Both the position numbers and the translations under genes were made by a program. The notes below the pieces were generated by a model. It worked only from the letters and a program-made list of their open reading frames with translations. It was not told where the DNA came from and did not search any database. Of a stretch of 25,295 bases of DNA, positions 6,955 to 13,385 are shown piece by piece. The first letter of the stretch is position 1. Each line of letters begins with the position of its first letter. The stretch is taken from the NCBI GenBank assembly GCA_947478985.1, contig CANJYC010000003.1, positions 1-25,295 on the forward strand. Direction: 5' to 3'. Origin of the DNA: Acidobacteriota bacterium (lineage in GTDB: Bacteria > Acidobacteriota > Vicinamibacteria > Vicinamibacterales > UBA2999).

Positions 6955-8592
6955 TCAGGCATGAACTCCAGGGGCTTCGTGACCGGTTCTGGTCACGTAT
7001 TCCACATAGGACCCCAGGTACAAGTGCGGCTCGCTGTCCGTGCCGGACTCCCCGCCCAGCTCAACCACGCGGTTGCTGAGCCCGCGCAGGAACGCCCGAT
7101 CGTGGGAGACGAACAGCATCGTCCCCTCGAAGTTCTTCAACGCCTCGATCAGCATTTCCTTGGTCGCCAGGTCGAGGTGATTGGTCGGCTCGTCGAGCAC
7201 CAGGAAGTTCGGCGGGTTCAGGAGCAGCCGCGCCATCACCAGTCGCGTCTTTTCTCCGCCGGACAACGCACGGACCTTCTTGTCGATGTCATCACCGGAG
7301 AACTGAAAGGCCCCGGCCAGGTTGCGCAGGGCTCCGATGGATTCGGCCGGAAAGTCCTTCTGCAGCTGCTCCTCAATGGTGAGGTCCGGATCGAGAACAT
7401 CGAGCGCCTGCTGGGAGAAATAACCCATCGTCAGGCTCGCGCCCAGCTTGATGTCGCCGGCATCCGGCGCCAGCACACCTGCGACCATACGAAGCAGCGT
7501 CGTCTTTCCAGCGCCGTTCTTGCCCATCACGCACCAGCGCTCACCACGCCGGATGGTCATGTTCAGGTGGTCGTAGATCACCCGCCGGCCGTATCCCTTC
7601 GACACGTCCTCGATGACGGCCACGAGGTCGCCCGACCGCGGCGGCGTCCGGAAGTCGAACTTCACCACGCGTCGCTTTTTCGGCAACTCAATCTTCTCGA
7701 TCTTGTCGAGCGCCTTCACCCGGCTCTGCACCTGTGCGGCCTTCGCAGCATGCGCAGAGAACCGTTCGATGAAGCGCTGTTCCTTCGCCAGCATGGCCTG
7801 CTGGCGCGCGTAGGCCGCCTCGCGGTTGGTGTCGCGGATGCCCCGCTCGCGCTCATAGAAGTCATAGTTGCCGGAATAGACCGTGATTTCTCCGGAGTCA
7901 ATCTCGGCAATCTTGCCGACGACGCGGTTCATGAACTCGCGATCGTGCGACGTCATCAACAGCGATCCGGGCAACGACTTGAGAAATCCCTCGAGCCAGA
8001 TGATCGATTCGATATCGAGGTGATTGGTCGGTTCGTCCATCAGCAGGACGTCGGGACGGCCGAGCAGCACACGGGCCATCGCCACGCGCATCTTCCAGCC
8101 GCCCGAGAGCACGCCGACGTCGCCGTCGATCCGCTCGTCGTCAAATCCCAACCCGTGGAGGACTTCACGCGCCTGCGCCTCCAGGCCGTAGCCCCCGAGG
8201 TGCTCGTAGTCCTCCTGGACCTCACCGAAGCGCGCGAGGATGCGATCCATGTCATCGGCCTTCGCAGGGTCGGCCATCGCCACCTGCAACGCCTCGAGCT
8301 CGTGGTGCAGATCGCCCAGGCGCCCGCTGCCGGCGATGGCCTCGTCGAGCACCGAGCGTCCGGACATCTCCTCGACATCCTGCCGGAAATAGCCAACGGA
8401 GATCTTCTTCGGCACGGATACATCGCCTTCGTCGGGCGCTTCCTCGCCGACGATCATGCGGAACAGCGTCGTCTTGCCGGCGCCGTTTGGTCCGACGAGA
8501 CCGACACGCTCGCCCGTGTTCAGCTGGAAGGAGGCATCAACAAAGAGCACCTGCCGGCCGTACTGCTTGGAAATTCTGGAGAACGAAATCAT
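6955..8592 (-). CDS. ABC-F family ATPase (ribosome-associated type)
   Basis: The 545-aa soluble protein has two ABC domains and no membrane segment, as in ABC-F translation factors (EttA, Uup, YbiT, YheS). Domain 1 has Walker A GPNGAGKTT at 34-42, signature LSGGW at 162-166 and LLMDEPTNHLD near 183-193. Domain 2 has GKNGAGKTT at 357-365, LSGGEKTR at 443-450 and LVLDEPTNHLD near 464-474. A charged linker of about 90 residues between them (IRDTNREAAYARQQAMLAKE) is the ABC-F interaction motif that reaches the ribosomal P-site tRNA. The frame is open far upstream into phzF, but homology begins at MISFSRISKQYG, so I start at 8592. That ATG shares one base with the phzF stop (TGATG), implying translational coupling. 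The subfamily is not certain; YbiT/YheS-like is most likely. Confidence 0.93.
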   Translation of the reverse strand: MISFSRISKQYGRQVLFVDASFQLNTGERVGLVGPNGAGKTTLFRMIVGEEAPDEGDVSVPKKISVGYFRQDVEEMSGRSVLDEAIAGSGRLGDLHHELEALQVAMADPAKADDMDRILARFGEVQEDYEHLGGYGLEAQAREVLHGLGFDDERIDGDVGVLSGGWKMRVAMARVLLGRPDVLLMDEPTNHLDIESIIWLEGFLKSLPGSLLMTSHDREFMNRVVGKIAEIDSGEITVYSGNYDFYERERGIRDTNREAAYARQQAMLAKEQRFIERFSAHAAKAAQVQSRVKALDKIEKIELPKKRRVVKFDFRTPPRSGDLVAVIEDVSKGYGRRVIYDHLNMTIRRGERWCVMGKNGAGKTTLLRMVAGVLAPDAGDIKLGASLTMGYFSQQALDVLDPDLTIEEQLQKDFPAESIGALRNLAGAFQFSGDDIDKKVRALSGGEKTRLVMARLLLNPPNFLVLDEPTNHLDLATKEMLIEALKNFEGTMLFVSHDRAFLRGLSNRVVELGGESGTDSEPHLYLGSYVEYVTRTGHEAPGVHA

Positions 8593-9482
8593 CAGGCGAG
8601 AAACTCTCCGCGGGCGACGAGCCGCGCTCGTCCTCCGCACTCTACGTGGGTAATGGCGTCCGGCACGCCAGTGATCGCGACATGGATTCGACTTGGGCGT
8701 CCCATGGCCACGCCCTGTGCGCTGACGATGCGCTGCGCTGCCTCGCCCGCCACCAGGCCGTGCTGCACGAGGTAACACCCGAGCGGCCCACTGGCACTGC
8801 CGGTGGCCGCATCCTCGGCGATGCCGAGGCCAGGCGCGAACATCCGGCTGTAGGCCGACGCCGGCGGCGCAAACGCGAACAGGAACAGCGGAAGGTCGAT
8901 GCCTGTCTCCTTGCGAAGCCGTCCGGCCGCAGACGCGTCGCTGACGGCGCGGTCGACAGCCGCCACGTCGCGGAGGGGTACGATCAAATACGGAATGCCG
9001 CACGACACCGACTGAATTGGCAACGCTGCCAGATCGCGCTCGGGCAACCCGATGGCGCGTGCCACCGCCTCACGCATTTCGACCGGGACACCATACGTCG
9101 GGGTGAGCTGCGTCATCCTGGCAAAGCGAAGGTGCGGGCCGTCCCACTCCATCTCGACCGGCACGGGACCCACGCCGAGCCCGAACACGACCCGCGCCGA
9201 GCCCGGGGCGATCGTGCCGGCATGCGCCAGCGCGAAGGTACTGCCGATTGTCGGATGTCCCGCCATCGGCAATTCGGACTGAGGCGTGAAGATGCGCATC
9301 CGCACGTCGGTGTCCGGACGCTCGGCGGGCAGAATGAAGGTGCTCTCCGAAAAGTTCATTTCACGCGCCATCTGCTGCATCCGATCAGCCGCAAGGCCAC
9401 GCGCGTCGAGAAACACCGCGAGCTGATTGCCCGAAAACGGCTCGTCCGTGAATACGTCGTAATGCAGATATGGAATCGCCAC
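8592..9482 (-). CDS. PhzF-family isomerase/epimerase-like protein
   Basis: The 296-aa product has the diaminopimelate-epimerase-like double fold of the PhzF family. It opens with YDVFTDEPFSGNQLAVF, then NFSESTFI with the catalytic glutamate E46, FTPQSELPMAGHPTIGS at 66-81, and the C-terminal glycine-rich EDAATGSASGPLG. PhzF itself isomerises dihydro-hydroxyanthranilate in phenazine synthesis. Most family members, like this one without other phenazine genes, have unknown substrates. The start is a GTG at 9482 whose first bases are the last copy of a 7-bp tandem repeat, and no other start fits before the conserved YDVFTD. The stop overlaps the ABC-F start by one base. The gene lies in the amt-led run, which gives no clear metabolic hint. 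Confidence 0.85.
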   Translation of the reverse strand: MAIPYLHYDVFTDEPFSGNQLAVFLDARGLAADRMQQMAREMNFSESTFILPAERPDTDVRMRIFTPQSELPMAGHPTIGSTFALAHAGTIAPGSARVVFGLGVGPVPVEMEWDGPHLRFARMTQLTPTYGVPVEMREAVARAIGLPERDLAALPIQSVSCGIPYLIVPLRDVAAVDRAVSDASAAGRLRKETGIDLPLFLFAFAPPASAYSRMFAPGLGIAEDAATGSASGPLGCYLVQHGLVAGEAAQRIVSAQGVAMGRPSRIHVAITGVPDAITHVECGGRARLVARGEFLA

Positions 9483-9508
9483 TGCCTACTGCCTACTGCC
9501 TACTGCCG
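9481..9508. repeat. Four-copy 7-bp tandem repeat at the phzF start
   Basis: The plus strand has ACTGCCT three times followed by ACTGCCG. On the coding (minus) strand this is CGGCAGT followed by three AGGCAGT copies, and the final GT forms part of the phzF GTG start codon. The repeat fills most of the 31-bp gap after the upstream gene. Confidence 0.9.
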
Positions 9509-9513
9509 ACCCC

Positions 9514-9855
9514 CTACTTCTTCACCAGCCGGCGTCCGACGGCGAGCCCCAGATGGTACGCGCCTTCTTGCTGCAGCCACACGTGACGCGCGTGGTTGTC
9601 GGCCAGCTCGATGATGAGCATGCGCTGCGCCTCGGGCAGCGCGGCGGCAATCTGCTCGACGAGCGTTTCCTGCCGCTGGATATCAACTGACGCGAACAGC
9701 TCGTCCTCGTGCAGCGCCTGCAGCAGTTCCTCGTACTCGTCCTCGCATTGTTCTTCAGCGTCTGAAAATGAGGGGATGTGACGGATCTTGCCGTCGAGAT
9801 CAATCTGTGCCGAGCAGCGCTCCGCCAGCTCCAGCAGGTCGTCAGACGTGGGCAT
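9514..9855 (-). CDS. Hypothetical acidic protein, 113 aa
   Basis: I do not recognise a family. The product is small and acidic, with an N-terminal helix (DDLLELAERCSAQIDL) and a glutamate-rich middle (DAEEQCEDEYEELLQALHEDEL). The C-terminal half is more conserved-looking, with QRMLIIELADNHARHVWLQQEGAYHLGLAVG and a basic RRLVKK end. There is no signal peptide, membrane helix or clear metal site. It is probably cytosolic and largely helical. The gene starts 9 nt after the hemD-like stop, with an AGGG 3 nt before the ATG, and ends 31 nt before phzF, so it should be on the amt-hemD transcript. Overlapping frames on both strands are biased shadows. This frame is preferred for its spacing and natural composition. 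Confidence 0.75.
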   Translation of the reverse strand: MPTSDDLLELAERCSAQIDLDGKIRHIPSFSDAEEQCEDEYEELLQALHEDELFASVDIQRQETLVEQIAAALPEAQRMLIIELADNHARHVWLQQEGAYHLGLAVGRRLVKK

Positions 9856-9864
9856 GACCCTATG

Positions 9865-10734
9865 TTACAGGCTGGACGCGCGCTTCCGCTCGAGGAGCAG
9901 CGGACTCTGTTCGGCCGCGTCGCGCGCGAGGATACCCATCTTTGACTGCGACGCCTCGAGGTCGATGGCCAGGCCCTGCTGCCGCAGCTCTTCGCTCGTC
10001 GTCGGCCCGATCGATGCGATGACCATGCGTGAGAGCGCGGTCCGCAGTTCGGCCTCGAGTCCCAACGCTGTGGCCACCCGCATGAGGTGTACGGCCTGCA
10101 TACCGGTGGTGAACAGCACCACGTCGAGCGCGCCGTCCACCGCCGCGCGAATGCCATTCTGAAGCGGCGCCAGATCCTCGGGGAGCGCCCAGCGATACAC
10201 GGGCACGGCGGTCACGTGCGCGCCACGCGCCTCGAGCCCGCCCAGCAATTCTGGGTTCGATGCGCCGTATTCCTGCACGGCCACGTTGAGCCCCGCCAGC
10301 CTCGTCGCATCACCGGCCGCGACGACCGCCGCGTCGATCGCCGCCAGCAGTTCCCTCCAGGTGTTCGGCGCTGAGGCGGCGGCCCAGGGCAGGATCTTCA
10401 GCTCCCGCAGGACGGCCATCGGCTTCGGCCCGCGCACCGCCACCTTCACACGGCCGAGCGCGGCGACAAAGGCCTCCCGTAGCCCGGCGTGATCCACGAC
10501 GTCGAGCAGTGCACGCGTGCCCACACCGGTGAGCAGCGCGACCATGTCAATGCGGCCGCCGATCAGCGCATCAGCGAAGGCGAGCGCCTGGGGATTGGAG
10601 TCGAGCGGGACCTCGCGCATCGCAGGAGCGGAACACGGGCGACCGCCGTACGTGGTTACGAGAGCCGCCAGCTCACGGGAGCGGCGGCTCTCAAGGATGA
10701 GGACCCGAAGGCCCTGGTAGTTCGGACCGGTCAC
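9865..10734 (-). CDS. hemD: Uroporphyrinogen-III synthase-like protein (HemD)
   Basis: The 289-aa product matches the two-domain HemD fold. It opens with LRVLILESRRSRELAALVTTYGG, then DMVALLTGVGTRALLDVV in the first half. The second half has GLNVAVQEYGASNPELLGGLEARGAHVTAVPVYRW, LDVVLFTTGMQAVHLMRVA and ASIGPTTSEELRQQGL, the last being the typical C-terminal helix motif. The enzyme closes hydroxymethylbilane to uroporphyrinogen III, the branch point to haem and siroheme. HemD is poorly conserved and regulators of nitrate genes can carry HemD-like domains, but no DNA-binding domain is present here. The GTG start is 8 nt after the amt stop, with AGGAG abutting it, which is closer than usual. The position after an N-regulated amt suggests siroheme supply for NirB. 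That link is an inference. Confidence 0.82.
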   Translation of the reverse strand: MTGPNYQGLRVLILESRRSRELAALVTTYGGRPCSAPAMREVPLDSNPQALAFADALIGGRIDMVALLTGVGTRALLDVVDHAGLREAFVAALGRVKVAVRGPKPMAVLRELKILPWAAASAPNTWRELLAAIDAAVVAAGDATRLAGLNVAVQEYGASNPELLGGLEARGAHVTAVPVYRWALPEDLAPLQNGIRAAVDGALDVVLFTTGMQAVHLMRVATALGLEAELRTALSRMVIASIGPTTSEELRQQGLAIDLEASQSKMGILARDAAEQSPLLLERKRASSL

Positions 10735-10742
10735 TCCTGCGA

Positions 10743-11966
10743 TCAGGAACGCGAGGAGCCGCCGTCCGCGTGCAGGTATGCTTCCTCGCCGTGGAGCGTC
10801 ACGTCGAGACCTTCGCTCTCCTCGCCATCCGTGGCACGCAGCGGAATCACCAGGCCGACAAGCTTGAGCAGCACAAAACTCGCGACTGCGCTGTACACCA
10901 TGACGGCGCCAATCGCTGTTATCTGCGTGATGATCTGGCCCGGATTGCCAAACAGCGCACCATCGGCCAGGCCGTTCAGAGCCTTGTCCGCAAATACGCC
11001 AGTGAGAAGCGCGCCCACCGTACCGCCCACACCGTGCGCAGCCACCACGTCCAGCGAGTCATCAAGCGACGTCTTCACACGAATCTGGAGGGCAATGTAA
11101 CTGGGAATCGCCGCGATCGCACCCAGCAGGAGCGCATGCGAGGGGCTGATGAACCCGGCCGCGGGAGTGATGGCCACAAGGCCCACCACGATGGCCGTGG
11201 CCGCACCGACCGCGGTCGCCTTGCCTGACCGCGCCAGGTCGAGGAACGTCCACACGACGAGGGTGCCGGCCGGCGCGAACATCGTGGTCGCAAAGGCGAG
11301 GGCCGCAATCGGACCCGCAGCAAGTGCGCTACCGGCATTGAATCCGAACCACCCGAACCAGAGCAGTCCCGCGCCGAGCAGTACGAAGGGCACGTTGTGA
11401 GGCAAGAGCGACGATGACGGGTACTCCCGCCGCTTGCCGATGACCAGCGCAGCGACCAGCGCGGCGACCGCCGCATTCACGTGGACCACGGTGCCGCCGG
11501 CGAAGTCGAGGGCGCCCATCTTCGCCAGCCAGCCGCCGCCCCACACCCAGTGCGCGACGGGGGCATAGACAACAAGCGACCAGAGCGAGATGAATGCGAT
11601 GTAGGCCGAGAAGCGCATGCGCTCGACGATGGCGCCGGAAATCAGCGCGGCGGTAATGATCGCGAAGGTTCCCTGGTAGGACATGAACAGGTAATGAGGG
11701 ATCGTCCCCTTCGCCTCCAGTCCCACGCCATAGAGAAAGGAATTTGACAGATCACCCACCCAATCGTTCCCGGCCGTGAAGGCGAGCGAGTATCCGACCA
11801 CGGCCCACAGGGCGCCCACAAACCCCAGCGAGATGAAACTCATCATCATGGTGTTGAGCGCGTTCTTCGACCGGACCAGGCCACCATAGAAAAACGCCAG
11901 GGCCGGCGTCATCAGCAGCACCAGTGCCGTCGAGATCAACATCCATGCAGTGTCGGCTTGATTCAT
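10743..11966 (-). CDS. amt: Ammonium transporter (Amt/MEP/Rh family)
   Basis: The 407-aa inner-membrane protein has about 11 transmembrane helices and conducts ammonium as a trimer. Diagnostic segments are ALAFFYGGLVRSKNALN near 22-38, the pore-histidine region DFAGGTVVHVNA at 154-165, LLWFGWFGFNAGSAL, and DDSLDVVAAHGVGGTVGALLTG with the second pore histidine. The cytosolic tail ESEGLDVTLHGEEAY is typical of Amt. I chose the ATG at 11966 because AAGGAG sits upstream at good spacing; the frame itself is open to 12020. No GlnK/PII gene is adjacent, which is unusual for amt in Proteobacteria. A sigma-54 type promoter about 50-65 nt upstream implies induction under nitrogen limitation. Confidence 0.96.
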   Translation of the reverse strand: MNQADTAWMLISTALVLLMTPALAFFYGGLVRSKNALNTMMMSFISLGFVGALWAVVGYSLAFTAGNDWVGDLSNSFLYGVGLEAKGTIPHYLFMSYQGTFAIITAALISGAIVERMRFSAYIAFISLWSLVVYAPVAHWVWGGGWLAKMGALDFAGGTVVHVNAAVAALVAALVIGKRREYPSSSLLPHNVPFVLLGAGLLWFGWFGFNAGSALAAGPIAALAFATTMFAPAGTLVVWTFLDLARSGKATAVGAATAIVVGLVAITPAAGFISPSHALLLGAIAAIPSYIALQIRVKTSLDDSLDVVAAHGVGGTVGALLTGVFADKALNGLADGALFGNPGQIITQITAIGAVMVYSAVASFVLLKLVGLVIPLRATDGEESEGLDVTLHGEEAYLHADGGSSRS

Positions 11967-12015
11967 TCCTGCTCCTTCGCAGAGTGATAGACGCGGACTC
12001 GCCCCACACCGACTG

Positions 12016-12031
12016 AGCAATCAGGGTGCCA
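12016..12031 (-). promoter_or_regulatory. Sigma-54 (RpoN) promoter of amt
   Basis: On the minus strand the sequence is TGGCACCCTGATTGCT, against the consensus TGGCACRNNNNTTGCW. The -24 GG and -12 GC are invariant and correctly spaced; only the R position differs (C). A start site about 12 nt further on would give a leader of about 40 nt to the amt ATG at 11966, which includes its SD. Sigma-54 control of amt is well known in other bacteria. Confidence 0.8.
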
Positions 12032-12105
12032 CGCCCCTGGCCTCGTCTGGGTGGGCATAGGCTGTAATTTCCTTAATGATTCTCGATTCTTAGATCAGTA
12101 AAAGC

Positions 12106-12127
12106 GACGTTTCTGTTTCCTTTTCAG
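12106..12127 (-). promoter_or_regulatory. Upstream repeat A, candidate activator-binding site for amt
   Basis: One of two 22-bp direct repeats, matching the other at 18 of 22 positions. On the minus strand it has the form CTGAAANNNAAACAG followed by AAACGTC. It lies about 75-95 bp upstream of the -24 element, a usual distance for an enhancer-binding protein. It does not match the NtrC consensus. Confidence 0.5.
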
Positions 12128-12186
12128 ACGCATAGACATAATTGTCCGCTGCAGGCCCGGCCCACCTGATGATGCTCGAATAACCA

Positions 12187-12208
12187 GACATTTCTGTTTG
12201 TATTTCAG
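12187..12208 (-). promoter_or_regulatory. Upstream repeat B, candidate activator-binding site for amt
   Basis: The second copy of the 22-bp repeat, again CTGAAANNNAAACAG followed by AAATGTC on the minus strand. It lies 81 bp from copy A, close to eight helical turns, so both copies would sit on nearly the same face of the DNA. Confidence 0.5.
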
Positions 12209-12335
12209 GCACTATCGCCATCTTTGTCGATAATCTGAACCATCACACCCCAACGGTTGACAGCTCCCCAGAACGACCGTGCCTCTATGGTTACGCGCGG
12301 AGTCCGGCATAATGTTGTGAGCATTGGACTTGCAC

Positions 12336-13361
12336 ATGCCTTTGTCCCTCCGCCTTGCCGCGCTGGCGCTGATCCTGTGCTGCCCGGCCCATACCCTGGC
12401 GCAGGACGCGCAGGCCCCGCCTGTCGACCCCCAGCCGTCGTTTGAGACCTGGCTCGCGGACTTTATGACCGAAGCCAGAAGCAAGGGCTTCGGCGACGAG
12501 CTCCTCTCGGCCACCGTTGCCAACGTCACCCCGCTGCCGACTGTCATTACCGCAGACCGCACCCAGGCCGAACTGGCAGTTGGCTTTGCCAGGTACCTCG
12601 CCACGCGTGTGACGCCGCCGGTCATTCGGCGGGGGCGCGAACTGGCGCGCCAAGAGCGCAGCGTTCTGCGCGGCATCGAGAGAAGATTCGACGTACAGCG
12701 CCGCTTTCTTCTCGCCATCTGGGGCCTCGAGTCGCGCTATGGTCGCGTGACGGGCCGCACGCCGATCTTTCAGGCGCTCGCCACGCTCGCATGGGAACCG
12801 CGCCGCGCCCCGTTCTTCCGGGGACAGCTGTACGACGCACTGACGGTTGTCGCTAACGGATACATCGACGCGGCCTCAATGACGGGCTCATGGGCGGGAG
12901 CGATGGGGCATCCACAGTTCATGCCCTCGAGCTACCTGCAGTACGCGATCGACCAGGATGGCGATGGACGGCGGGACATCTGGCGTTCGAGCGCCGACGC
13001 TCTGGCCTCGATTGCGAACTACCTGAAGGGCTCCGGCTGGAACGGTGACGAGACGTGGGGACGCGAAGTCCTGGTGACGCCCGCCGTTCGCGAGAAGATC
13101 GCAGCCGCCGTACCGCGCCGCACCGACGGATGCTATGCCATGCGTAACATGACCGAGCGGGTGCCGCTGACGGAATGGCGACGGCTAGGCGTGCGCCTGA
13201 AGAACGGACGCCCACTGCCGCGCGCCCGGGTCGTCGCCGGGCTCGTCGAAACCGACGACCGGAGCTTCCTCGTCTACGAGAACTACGACGCGATCCTTCG
13301 CTACAACTGCGCCCACTACTACGCGCTCTCTGTCGCGCTCCTCGCCGACCGCCTGCAATAA
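12336..13361 (+). CDS. mltB: Lytic murein transglycosylase B-type
   Basis: The 341-aa exported enzyme would cleave the MurNAc-GlcNAc bond of peptidoglycan with formation of a 1,6-anhydro end. A signal peptide (LRLAALALILCCPAHTLAQ) precedes the MltB/SLT_2 domain. The catalytic glutamate is E132 in IWGLESRYGRVTG. Further family motifs are GSWAGAMGHPQFMPSSYLQY near 184-203, DGDGRRDIW, and DALASIANYLKGSGW. The frame opens at a TTG at 12324, but the ATG at 12336 gives a cleaner signal peptide. The CC pair does not form a good lipobox, so a soluble periplasmic form is more likely than a lipoprotein. The gene diverges from amt and is followed after 24 nt by the pabBC fusion. Confidence 0.93.
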   Translation: MPLSLRLAALALILCCPAHTLAQDAQAPPVDPQPSFETWLADFMTEARSKGFGDELLSATVANVTPLPTVITADRTQAELAVGFARYLATRVTPPVIRRGRELARQERSVLRGIERRFDVQRRFLLAIWGLESRYGRVTGRTPIFQALATLAWEPRRAPFFRGQLYDALTVVANGYIDAASMTGSWAGAMGHPQFMPSSYLQYAIDQDGDGRRDIWRSSADALASIANYLKGSGWNGDETWGREVLVTPAVREKIAAAVPRRTDGCYAMRNMTERVPLTEWRRLGVRLKNGRPLPRARVVAGLVETDDRSFLVYENYDAILRYNCAHYYALSVALLADRLQ

Positions 13362-13385
13362 GCCGAGCGCCACGCCTGGACCGAC

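Larger units (their letters stand above)
11967..12335. other. 369-bp divergent intergenic region between amt and mltB
   Basis: This is the only gene-free stretch above 300 bp. It is less GC-rich than its surroundings. It holds the sigma-54 type promoter of amt (12016-12031) and two 22-bp direct repeats (12106-12127, 12187-12208). Near the mltB side there is a TTGACA at 12257 and a CATAAT at 12308-12313. These two are too far apart to form one promoter, but CATAAT could be the mltB -10. I see no open frame of note in it. Confidence 0.8.

Noticed and set aside
6961..8775. A 604-codon plus-strand frame antisense to the ABC-F gene
   Set aside because: The ABC-F gene on the other strand has every catalytic motif; this frame has none.
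12257..12313. TTGACA at 12257 and CATAAT at 12308 as a sigma-70 promoter of mltB
   Set aside because: The spacing of 45 nt is far beyond 16-18 nt; CATAAT alone is only a weak candidate.
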